A model generated the notes under the pieces. That model saw only the letters and a program-made list of their open reading frames with translations, had not been told where the DNA came from and ran no database searches. Shown here piece after piece: positions 32,070 through 41,987 of a stretch of DNA of 64,000 nt. This DNA comes from Viridothelium virens (Eukaryota; Ascomycota; Dothideomycetes; Trypetheliales; Trypetheliaceae), in assembly GCA_010094025.1 (NCBI GenBank), contig ML991771.1:963590-1027589 (forward strand). The letters run 5' to 3'. A program made the position numbers and the translations under genes. Position 1 is the stretch's first letter. Each line of letters begins with the position of its first letter.

Positions 32070-33101
32070 ATGTCGACTCGCCGAGAGCGCGGATGGCTTG
32101 ACGCAGATCAGAGCGGTGAAGACACTGAATATGGCTACGACTCTGACGCCGAGGCAGACTCTAGAGGTACCGCTCTGAGAGCACGACCCTCGAAACGACG
32201 GAGGTTGAGCGTTTATTCGGACGAGGAATCTGTTGGAAACGAGGATGAGAATCAGAACAGAACTCCTTCCCCACCAAATGCGCTACTTTCACGAGCGAAC
32301 GCCAATGCTAAGGCTACTACTTCAAGAGATCACGCCGACGACAGTATCCTTCCGGGTGACATGTCAGCCTCTCCAAAACTCCACAAACTTCCTGCTCTCG
32401 CCACAAAAAGACTGGAAGCTAGGCGTGACAAGGTGAAAAAGACTGGTGTCATATATCTCACTCGTATTCCTCCCTTCATGAAGCCTGCGACTGTTAAGCA
32501 CCTCTTGCAACCATATGGAGAGATCGGTCGCATTTTCCTCACTCCGGAAGACTCCGTCACCCACACACGACGTGTAAAAGCAGGAGGCAACAAAAAACGA
32601 TCGTTTATCGATGGCTGGGTGGAATTTCAGTCGAAGAAGGACGCCAAAATCGTCGCGGACACGCTTAATGCAACCATTATTGGTGGCAAAAAAGGAGGCT
32701 GGTATCATGATGATGTGTGGAATCTCAAATATTTGACAGGATTCAAATGGCATCATTTGACTGAGCAGATTGCCAACGAGAACGCCGAAAGGGCCGCAAG
32801 ACTACGGGTAGAGATTGCCCAAACAACAAGGGAAAACAAGAACTTCCTTCAGAATGTGGAGCAGGCAAAGATGCTGCAAGGCATGGAAGCGAAAAAAAAT
32901 CGGAAGCGAAAGAGTCTAGATCTCAATGCACTCACGCCGGGGGAAGGCGACATGGATACATCCGATCCGCAGAGACAAGCGAACGGCAAACTAGTTGAGA
33001 GAGACTTCAAGCAAAACGAGGTGTTACTAAAGGGCATGAGAGGCATGCGCAAGGAAGACCAATCCGAAGACATTAATCGTGTCCTGAGTAAAATATTCTG
33101 A
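32070..33101 (+). CDS. esf2: Pre-rRNA-processing protein ESF2 (RRM protein)
   Basis: Single exon, 343 aa. The acidic, Ser-rich N-terminus contains basic patches (RPSKRRRLSVYSDEES). A single ABT1/Esf2-type RRM spans about residues 125-235: GVIYLTRIPPFMKP (RNP2), YGEIGRIFLTPED, KKRSFIDGWVEF (RNP1 region) and LNATIIGGKKGGWYHDD, then the family-specific DVWNLKYLTGFKWHHLTEQI. A basic coiled coil follows (ENKNFLQNVEQAKMLQ). In yeast, Esf2 is a nucleolar SSU-processome component needed for early 18S pre-rRNA cleavages and stimulates Dbp8. Length and architecture match. Assignment is firm. Confidence 0.95.
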   Translation: MSTRRERGWLDADQSGEDTEYGYDSDAEADSRGTALRARPSKRRRLSVYSDEESVGNEDENQNRTPSPPNALLSRANANAKATTSRDHADDSILPGDMSASPKLHKLPALATKRLEARRDKVKKTGVIYLTRIPPFMKPATVKHLLQPYGEIGRIFLTPEDSVTHTRRVKAGGNKKRSFIDGWVEFQSKKDAKIVADTLNATIIGGKKGGWYHDDVWNLKYLTGFKWHHLTEQIANENAERAARLRVEIAQTTRENKNFLQNVEQAKMLQGMEAKKNRKRKSLDLNALTPGEGDMDTSDPQRQANGKLVERDFKQNEVLLKGMRGMRKEDQSEDINRVLSKIF

Positions 33102-34605
33102 ACGAGACCATTACGTGATATCGTATGCTCACCAGTGATGGTGGCACGATTTCTTTTGCTCTATAGTCAAAACAAGAACTTGCTCTCTCTGACGGGTAAC
33201 TTGAAGTTAGGATAGCTTCTGTCTTTCGGAATATTGACTTTGCGAATCTTTAGATTGCTGGATGTGGCATGCATAAAGTACGGAACTTTCCAGGCCAGAC
33301 TTTTGGATGCTCTGCAGGAACTAGAGCACCGCCACGTAATATTCGTTGCTCCATCCGGCCGAGATCACAGATCATGGATTTCCAGCTATGAAGTTTGAAA
33401 CCACTGGATTAGCTTCCAGCGCCAAGAAGTTCTATAGGTACCTAGGCTTTGAGCTTTGCCATTTCAGGCCGAACGAAGGGTTGCCAAAAAAAAAAGGTTC
33501 AATCTTCATCCCTGCCGCAATGTTATCTTGAAAGAGATTTTGACCTTTAAGCAGATTCCCAGAATGGAGGATATGCTGTACCAAGAGTATAATGGCATTC
33601 TTATGTTTCGAACATTTTTCGGTCATGGTACTTGTCATTCAGAGTGATCAGGGTCGCATCATCTTTTGACGAGAACGACAGAACGGTCATTAGAAGTTAG
33701 CGCCCTGAAGTTCCTATCTGATTACCTTAGTCGCGGTACGGTCCATAAGCGGGGGCGGGGCTATGGGAGTGTGCCTGCGGCGTATCATGACACCTCATAT
33801 CCTCGGGCATACCCCACTTCATCCTAAAATTGGGGTCAAGGGGAATTATTTTGATCAAGTCGGCTTAGGGCTGAGGCGTTGAGCTGCCACCTCCGCCCTG
33901 TTCTAGGCCTACGATTAGGAATTGGATACGTGATTGGGACAAACGGCGCTAGACGTATTCATGCCGGTACCAATCATGGTTGTTTACATAGTGGCCGCAA
34001 TTGAACATGAGGGAAGCGAAACGAGCTTTCCCCGCACACGACAGTTGCAGTAGTGTCCGAGACGTGAGCGGAGCAACCTCTGCAAGCAGCTAATCATGGC
34101 ATCTATCTTGCCTACCTAGCATCCCGTCTCGACCCGCATGAGGTCACAAAAAAAAAGAAAAAGAAAGAAAGTGCTACTGGATTAGCCTCGCCAGCCCCTA
34201 TTGATTGGATACAAGGCTAAGGATAGTAGTGTATGTTTGTCTAGCACAACTTCAATAGAATGCTAATGCCAGGCCATGGATGCCTCACGGACGACAGGCA
34301 AGTGGGGAATTCCGTTGGTGTTTTGAAAAGCTGCTTAGCTTTCCTATCGTCGTAAGATATCCAAGCAGCAGCCGGAAGACGGCGAGTCTAGGCAGCGCCT
34401 CTGATCATGGCTATGTGGGGTAGATGATCTTGATGTAGGGGGTACGACTTCAAATCGATCGATCTATTTAAGGTTGCTGATTCTTCCTCATCTTAGTATG
34501 CAATCTCGTTCTTGATCAATCACCTCTGGAAGCCTTTCTCGGAACTACTTCTCCAAACTATACGCTCGATCCACCGCATTCTACGGTATTTCTCGGAAAC
34601 TGAAT
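33102..34605. other. Long upstream region of alcohol dehydrogenase
   Basis: About 1.5 kb with no assignable gene; the frames at 33346-33647 look like chance. It holds a G/C box at 33749-33761 and a purine-rich run (A9GA5GA3GA3G) at 34148-34171. Long promoters are usual for regulated fungal alcohol dehydrogenase genes. A TATA-like TATTTAA occurs near 34464. Confidence 0.5.
33749..33761. promoter_or_regulatory. GC box with two GCGGGG elements, possible CreA/Mig1-type site
   Basis: The string GCGGGGGCGGGGC contains two overlapping matches to the fungal carbon-catabolite repressor consensus SYGGRG. It lies about 845 bp upstream of the alcohol dehydrogenase start. Such short G-rich matches are common, so repression by glucose is only an inference. 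Confidence 0.3.
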
Positions 34606-35894
34606 ATGGCTCAGGACATCCCCAAAGAACAATGGGCACAGGTAGACGAGTCCCAGTCCCCCTACATGAATTGGCACTGACGAGTAAACTTAGGTCATCG
34701 AGAAGACTGGTGGACCAGTCGAATACAAGAAGATACCCGTCCAGCAACCGGGTCCCGATGAGGTTCTCGTCAATATCAAATACTCTGGTGTCTGTCACAC
34801 GGATCTCCACGCTGTCAACGGTGACTGGCCCTTGCCTACGAAGCTACCCCTTGTGGGAGGTCATGAGGGTGCCGGGGTCGTCGTCGCGAAGGGCAACCTC
34901 GTAGAAGATATCCAGATAGGAGATCATGCTGGTGTTAAGGTTGATGGACTATGTCACCTGCTAATAATGTGTTGATGCTAAGTCGATCAACAACAGTGGA
35001 TCAACGGCACCTGCCTGCAATGTGACTTCTGTCAACAATCGGACGAACCTCTCTGCCCAAAAGCACTCCTGTCTGGCTATACTGTTGATGGTAGCTTTCA
35101 GCAGTACTGCATCGCGAAGGCCGCTCATGTCGCCCGGATTCCTAAAGATGTTCCCCTTGATGCAGTCTCGCCTGTCCTTTGCGCCGGTATCACTGTCTAC
35201 AAGGGTCTGAAGGAGTCGGGGGCGAGACCAGGTCAGACCGTTGCTATTGTCGGTGCTGGTGGCGGTCTCGGAAGTTTGGCCCAACAATACGCAAAGGTAG
35301 GTGGTTTTCAACTCAACACCCATCTCTCACATTGGAAGCTAACGGCGCTTGCAACAATAGGCGATGGGTCTCCAGATCATTGCAATCGACACTGGAGACG
35401 AGAAGAAGAAAATGTGTGAAGAGCTAGGTTCTCGTGCGTTCGTAGACTTCGCAAAAAGCCAAAATGTCGTCAAAGACGTTCAGGCCGCAACCGAGGATGG
35501 TCTTGGCCCTCATGCCGTTATCTTGGTGGCCGTAGCTGAGAAACCGTTCCAACAAGCTGCTGAGGTAGGCTCCACCAGTCATTACATGTTCAGATCTTTA
35601 CATTGCTAATCAACTGAATAGTACGTCAGACCCCGTGGTACAGTCATTTGTATCGGTCTCCCTGCAGGCGCTAAACTTTCTGCTCCTGTCTTTGAGTCAG
35701 TTATCAAGATGGTCTGCATCCGCGGCTCCTACGTTGGTAACCGCAAGGACACAGCAGAAGCACTTGAGTTCTTCCGTCGGGGGGTCATCAAATCTCCCTT
35801 CAAGGTTATTGGGCTGAGCGAATTGCAAAAGGTGTATGATATGATGCACCAAGGTCAGATTGCGGGTCGGTACGTGGTCGATACAAGCAAATAG
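34606..35894 (+). CDS. adh1: Zinc-dependent alcohol dehydrogenase (ADH1 type)
   Basis: Five exons: 34606-34641, 34694-34939, 34997-35296, 35361-35564 and 35622-35894; total 352 aa, the usual length for fungal ADH1. The first exon encodes only [12 protein letters not shown]. Catalytic zinc ligands lie in SGVCHTDLH and VGGHEGAG. Structural zinc uses four cysteines in [15 protein letters not shown]. The cofactor fold has [14 protein letters not shown] followed by [10 protein letters not shown], whose Asp indicates NAD(H) preference. The C-terminus ([16 protein letters not shown]) is typical. It interconverts ethanol and acetaldehyde in the cytosol. All four introns are 52-64 nt GT-AG. The gene is separated from its upstream neighbour by a long promoter region. 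Confidence 0.95.
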
Positions 35895-36001
35895 ATCAAT
35901 TTGTCATGGCTTGCGGAATGGGTATCTTCGTATCTAAGAAGCGTCATGAGTACATGGAAAAAAAATCTTTGTCGACGTTGACATCCAAATAGTCCGTGGA
36001 A

Positions 36002-37286
36002 TCACCGTTTCTTTGTCTGCGCTGCTTCTCTGTTCTCGACAATATCGTCAAGTAGATTTCTTGCCTTCTGTTCTCGCTTTTCCAAGGGCGAGTTGTATAT
36101 TGGCCATAGTATTCTTTTCGAGTCTTTAATCACATGTCAGCTGGCCCGTTGTACAAACGAATGGAACGAAGCCATGATACTTACTAGCGTGCTCCTCATT
36201 GAACTCAATACCATCACCACCTCTTTCTTCGACCAGACCGACTGCCTCTTCCAAAAGTCCGCTTCCTACACCCTTTCCCCTGTACTTGAGTTTCACCGTC
36301 CAAGCTCGGATACTCGCTCGACCAACCTTTTTCCTTCGCCCCTTGCCTTCGCCGACCACCCATTCCAACACCAAAGCCCCAATGACCTCTTCGCCAAATT
36401 TTGTGACAAGGACGTCTCGTGCATTTGCACCTCCACCCCCACTCCTGCTTCTCGTATGCGAGGCGGTTTGACCCACCTCTCCGTCGCTACACTCAGCAGG
36501 CGTTCCACCGACAAAATCCCATTTCATTGATTCTGCCTCCTCGATGTACTTACCAGTCACCGCCCTGACGCCGAGGAGGGCTGCCATAGTAAATCCCGCC
36601 CATGTTGTGCCTACCAACGCCGTATCAGCACCGAGCCACCGCGCATCGCCTGAGCCTCGATACCGCAAGACTAGCTGGGCGATGACAGCGAGGCAGGTCC
36701 CAAAGAGAGCGAGATTGAGCGGATGGAAAATGAGGATGCGGGAAGCGAATTGACGTTGTTGGGCGACGCTGTCGGCGACGAGTTTTAATGCAGCGAGCTT
36801 ATCTTCGGAGGACTTGGCGAGGGCAGTGGTGAGTGGAGGCACACCCACCAACGGGTCAACAGCAATGGTGGAGGGTTCGGGGGTTGTAGTGGACCTGTAG
36901 TCTTCCTCGGGGGCGGCGAGAGCGGAGGCGAGAGGCGATGGCGGAGGGAGAGAAGAAGTAGATCCGCGCATGGAAGGAGGCGTGGACATAGGAGAAGGGA
37001 CGTCGTAGTGTAGACTGAGATTGGTGCGAAGGGAGGAGAAGAAAGCTATGCAGAATCACTTGTTAGACAATCTTTCCGACTCCATTTCTCATCCAGTGCG
37101 ACGCTTCCAAACAATAGCACCGATAAGCAAAGCGACTTGAGCTTTCAGTCTTTTAAACGTCCGCAACATATATGGACAGTACTTACTCGTCGAAGACTTG
37201 AAGCCAGGAATTCTATCGCTCACTGCTCTTGCCGGCAATCGTAGTTGGGGCGGTTCCGATTGAAGCAGGTCGAAAGACCGGACCAT
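36002..37286 (-). CDS. GNAT-family N-acetyltransferase with membrane hairpin
   Basis: Exons 37187-37286, 36185-37045 and 36002-36123 give 360 aa; introns are 141 and 61 nt. Exon 1 (MVRSFDLLQSEPPQLRLPAR...) joins to TTFFSSLRTNLSLHYDVPSP without a stop. Two hydrophobic helices, around residues 140-170 (LIFHPLNLALFGTCLAVIAQ) and 185-205 (ALVGTTWAGFTMAALLG), flank a short loop, a NAT8-like arrangement. The GNAT acetyl-CoA loop is VKLKYRGKGVGSGLLEEAV, with preceding strand VIGALVLEWVV and downstream FNEEHANSKRILW. The last 40 residues are charged and helical. It probably acetylates a lysine or a small amine at an internal membrane. The substrate is unknown. Confidence 0.82.
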
Positions 37287-39725
37287 TGTCAAGAATGCAG
37301 GGCTAAGCGGCTATTCGTCACAGTCGGAGGTTCAGGGTTCCCAAGAGGGAAAGTAGCTCGCATTGACTGAGGATAATGGCCGAATCCGTATCAATTTGTC
37401 GGCATCAGAACCAAAAACAGTCTCTGCTTCCGCAATACATTGGCACGCCCTGGAGAAGGCCGAAATGACATTGAAGGGTCGCGGGGAGAGATAGAGAGGA
37501 AAACGTGAAAAGGTGTTGCAAGCTCACATGGTCGCTATCGCTGATCGGTTTCGCGTAGGATTGGTCCATGGCCGAACCGTAACGGCTGCTATCAGATTGC
37601 GACGACTCGCGGGAGACAATTTCTTGGCATTGGACGGGGGGCAATCACGACATGCTCGCATCGAAGGTTTTGAGACCTTAGGAAGTTTGAGAACTGGTAC
37701 AAGGGGCGGGATGAACGCGGATGATACCTTTGAGTCCCTACCCTAAAGCTCTTATGGCCTTATCGACGGCAGTCGCAAGTTGGGTGGTGTCTTCTCTCTG
37801 AAACGGCAGCCACTATATCGTACATAACTCCTGCTGTACACTACTCCGTAGTGCGTTTAGATACAGGGCCCTGCTACCTAGCTGGCAGCAAGCATTGACT
37901 CCATTGCGCGTTCAAACTCTCCAGTCTGAGCTTTGCGTATGGAGAACACTACTGATACTACTGTCGTGCTACAATTGGGAGATATCATTCAACGTCATTC
38001 GAAGTCATTCGAATCTGCCTTCTTCGCTGGCGAACCATCGCATCCCGTCACATGAAACATTTTGACTTCCCGGTATGCAATAGCGAATGCTTTCAAGCCA
38101 CTGCTTTGCATAGGTATGTATCATGGTCTTGTGAATGTCCGTAATATTCTCGTAATAGCAACTTCGTCTGCTATCATGCATTTAATCGCCGTACTGCGTG
38201 CAGTGCATTCTACTCGCTTGGACATTAACTTAGGTAGTTTAGAGCATCAATCAACATGACCCTTCCCATTTGAGACTCGAACAATCAAGATAGCTCGATT
38301 GAGATACGACAAGCAATATGCATTGCGCAATTTGGGGCCGCCCTGTCTTGAATGGAGACGACTGTGATAATCCAAAATGGATCAAGCACGCACTTATTCT
38401 CAACAATCCTATGAGTCACGAGTGTAAACAAAACCTCTGAATGCACCGGATCTGAAATTACGAGACTACTGTAGGACTACACCCAGAAGACATACACTAA
38501 ACTCCAGCATACACAGAGACTGCCGTGCGATTCAAAACTTACGATTCAGATGGACCTATTCAGCTTTACTACGAGGACACAGGGATGTTTCCTGGAGCAA
38601 ATCTATTTTCTATTCAAACCCATCAGTCACGTCAATTAACCCTCATACACTTTCTCGAAAGCCAGTCACAGCTCTTGGGGCCTGCTAAGGCGTTCTTTCC
38701 AGGTCTCAGATCCCACCTAGGTGTGGAAAAAGCTGCATCAAGAGCTTTCAGTCCGTCCACTAGCCTAGGAAGACACCTCCAAACCAGGTGGCCGCTTCGG
38801 GGGCGTACTAACCAGTCTTCGCAGCTGATGCTGTATGCGAAGGCTAATTGAGCATACAGTATATGCCTCTGAGACGTCGAAATCAAGCCCAGTGGTACGT
38901 GTGCCTCGACTCGCATGGGGTCATGACCGGAGCTGCCTCTCTAATCTTTCCTTTACCTTGAAATGCGTCAGGTTTGCTTATCACCAACCCATTGGTGCGA
39001 CTGCGGTTGACTGTCATAATAGCCACTTCGCTTAACCCTGACAGAGGAGACGATGGCATGAAGGCCTAGTGATGATTTGGTGACTCAAAGGTAAGGTTAC
39101 CATTGAACCTCAGTAGGCTTTCAATCTTGCATGCCAAAGTGAGTGAAGTCAGGCTAGAACAATCGTTCAGGACAAGTCCAGTGAGTATAGCTTGGACCTC
39201 ACGAAACCACTACCCGGAGTTATATATCCTACTCCCTACATGTATCCAATTCTGGCGAAGTCGCGAAAATGGCAGTGTCCTCATTAGCTGTTCTTTACTC
39301 TTTCCAGTATCAATTGTCTCCCTGGGCGACAAAGTTGAGAGTATTGATACCATTCTCGAGAAGAATGGCTGTGCTACTGTAAAGACGTGCATACGATCAG
39401 GAGCTACCTATGTCAGAAATAATGCGGCCACAAATGGAAGGCTATATTTCTGTCCATTGTGCTCGTCGGGGTGATCCTACGTTCCTGTATGATATCCAAA
39501 AGATATACCCGACTGATCCGCAAATACTTGCAAACATCACTGCAGTTCAGACGCCATCGTATGTATATCACGACGCGTCAGAGCTCTTCACCAGCCCTAT
39601 CAACGCTGGGTACATCCTGAATACGCCTTGAATGCCGCTCTATAACAAAATGGAGGCGTCCCCGCTCATAGATGTAATATAGCCGCTTTAGAAAATATGG
39701 AGATCAATGATCCGTACCTGAATCC
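37287..39725. other. Long gene-poor region with weak gene-like fragments
   Basis: About 2.4 kb. One TACTCCGTA motif lies at 37842-37850. At 38525-38590 a plus frame starts like an alpha/beta hydrolase (SDGPIQLYYEDTG) but soon loses similarity. Other plus frames at 39250-39630 (SLGDKVESIDTILEKNG..., then PTFLYDIQKIYP) read protein-like but match no family I know. They may be remnants of one decayed gene. No complete gene is supportable. Confidence 0.4.
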
Positions 39726-40930
39726 CTACACCTCGCCTCCAAGATCTTTCTCCAAGGCAGCTAATCTCTCCTCTTCATTCCGTTGTCTCGCCATCTCTGT
39801 CTCCCTCCTTAGAGCCTCCAGGTTCCACGCCCCTCTGTCACCCTCATCATCCTCATCTTCACTCTCTTCCCATCCGCCTTGCTCAAAGAGAGCCTTGCCT
39901 GTAGCCTCTTTTTGTTGTTTTGCCTGCTCCTCAGCAGCCTTTTTGTCAAGACGCTCTTTCTTCCATTTAGCAAAGCTTTCAGGATTGACGGGAGTAAGGT
40001 TTCTGTTGCCAAAAAGCTTAGAGCGTTCGGATTCAAGGAAGTCTTCAAGTGTAAGATTATTGATAGGTGATTTGTCTGCAAGCGCTTTTTCGATGGCGCG
40101 CTGTTCTTTGGTTTTGAGGACAAAACTATTTGAGGCTCAACGTTAGCTTGGGTGCCCAAAGACATGCATCGGCAACACTCTTCGCTCGGTGCAGCCAACA
40201 CACCATGAGACTTCTGGACGTACCCTGGTGGTAGTTTATGTTGATACATGCACTTGTCTCCTCCATTTGGACAAGTCCAGAACCAGCCATATTTCTGGTT
40301 CTCGACCGCATCAATGAAGAATTTACAGACTTTGTCAGTCGTCGTCTTTGGATTGCCGTATTTGGAAAGTACCACACTTCTTAACTTCTCTTCATCCCAG
40401 TCCTCCATAGTGTCCTTCTTCTTATCATTCTCTCCACCATCATCACTGTCGTCCTCTCGAGTATCCGTGTAGAGGGACTTCTTTTCACTCTTACGTTCGA
40501 TAGCTAGGTCGTGGCTAAACTTACATTTCTTCCCTATCAAAGGATCAGGTGAGTCATACAGTGGTAGAAATAAGCTATCAATGGATTGCCAGTATGATTT
40601 GAGCCTACCTTTCTCACAGGCACCCTTCTTATGGAACTGGCACAACACGGTTTTTGGATCGACGCCAAATGGTACTTTTTGTGTCTGCACTGGTTTGAAT
40701 AGATCTGCCGTCTCCTTCCTTGCCTCTTCTGCTGCCTTTTTGTCCTTCTCTCGCTGCAGTTTCTCTGCCTCTTTGCGCTTCTGATCCGCACTCTTATTTG
40801 ACGAGGCACTAGCTTGCATCTGTTTGATTTGCTTTTGTGCAGCGCCACCTTTCTTGTTCTTCATGCCAAAAGACTTGTCTACATTGGCTTTATCGCTTTT
40901 CGGCTTATTCTGATCTTTATTGGGTGCCAT
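39726..40930 (-). CDS. tma46: CCCH zinc-finger protein Tma46/DFRP1 family
   Basis: Exons 40609-40930, 40224-40533 and 39726-40125 give 343 aa; introns are 40534-40608 (75 nt, frame-neutral and stop-free) and 40126-40223 (98 nt). The N-terminus ([38 protein letters not shown]) is the family hallmark. Two CCCH fingers follow: one starting [12 protein letters not shown] completed across the intron by KKCKFSH, and one from [19 protein letters not shown] to CMYQH. The DFRP segment ([25 protein letters not shown]) binds a DRG-family GTPase, Rbg1 in yeast. Tma46 associates with translating ribosomes. It is divergent from the small OST4 gene, about 490 bp apart. Confidence 0.94.
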
Positions 40931-41417
40931 GGTTGGTAAACTTTGGTAGGGAATTCGGGAGGCGGGGCTGTTTAATGAATTGCGATGTTTCTAGAGAGCA
41001 CGAAGGATGCGACCGAAGTAGCCGTTACAATGAGTATTGTGGTTTGATGAGTTTCTCGAATCCCACCTGATCGAGCATCGAGGAAGGGTGAGGCTGTCGT
41101 GGTAGATACGGAAATTTCTCGACTTTGAGATTCTGTGTCATAGGCCAAGAGGCGCTGTGGGGTCATCGAGCTACCTACGTGACCTTACGTAAGCGTCTCG
41201 GCGCTTTTTGCTGGCAAGACAGGTATGCTTAACACAGTCGCATAGTGCCACCATCCAGACAATCTACTGGCCGTTGACCAACCCCGAATTTGCCTGTTAG
41301 TTCGTCTGTCTGATACAGAACAGTATGGAACTCCGACTTCATCTCTCATACTGTATCTCATTGATCCTCAAATTTTAGTCGTCGATCGCGAGACCCGGCC
41401 TCGAAGCTCCATACAAG

Positions 41418-41576
41418 ATGATTTCCGACGGAACCCTCTACAATCTGGCACTCCTCCTCGGCAGCGCTTCTATGCTTCTAATAGTCGCATATCATTTCCT
41501 CGAGGTCAACGCTGTAGATGCAGACTCGCTATCGAATGAGCGGAAAGCCGATGTCATGCCAGCAAAAGCGAAATGA
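41418..41576 (+). CDS. ost4: Oligosaccharyltransferase subunit Ost4 (mini membrane protein)
   Basis: A 52-aa single-exon frame from ATG 41418 to TGA 41576. The N-terminus MISDGTLYNLALLLGSASM followed by LLIVAYHFLEVNA is the Ost4 pattern: a short luminal end, MISD, and one membrane helix. Ost4 stabilises the Stt3-Ost3/6 subcomplex of the ER enzyme that N-glycosylates secretory proteins. Yeast Ost4 is 36 aa. This one has about 18 extra polar residues (DADSLSNERKADVMPAKAK) at the cytosolic C-terminus, a length common in filamentous fungi. It is easily missed by gene finders with a size cut-off. Confidence 0.9.
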   Translation: MISDGTLYNLALLLGSASMLLIVAYHFLEVNAVDADSLSNERKADVMPAKAK

Positions 41577-41987
41577 ACACGAATTAGCTAGGACTTATAT
41601 GACGACAGCAATCCAGGTTGCGGGGCCCAAGACAAATTTCTGTCTGTACGATACCGGTGGCATTGTGGAAGCTGGAAGTTGGGACGGCACACTTTGAGCA
41701 AGCTGGTTTGTGCGAAGTTTTACGATGTATTATACCTACATTGCCGGAAGAGGTTCAATACCCGCATTCTCAGGGACGGTCAAGATCTACCAGAATGGTT
41801 GCGAGTGACCAACTGGTCTGAAATCCAAGCTTTTCAGCTTTGCATTTTGTATTTTGTCATTATACAAGGGTATCATGTAAATGATACGCACGACTCGATT
41901 TGCTTCATGGTCTTTCCCACGCTATCAACCCCCCTGCCGTGGCAGCTTTCATCGACTGGCTTGAGTCATTACCTGCCGCTTTCGTAG

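Noticed and set aside
34148-34171. Purine run as a transposon poly(A) tail
   Set aside because: No reverse-transcriptase remnants or target-site duplications are visible beside it; treated as simple sequence in the ADH upstream region.
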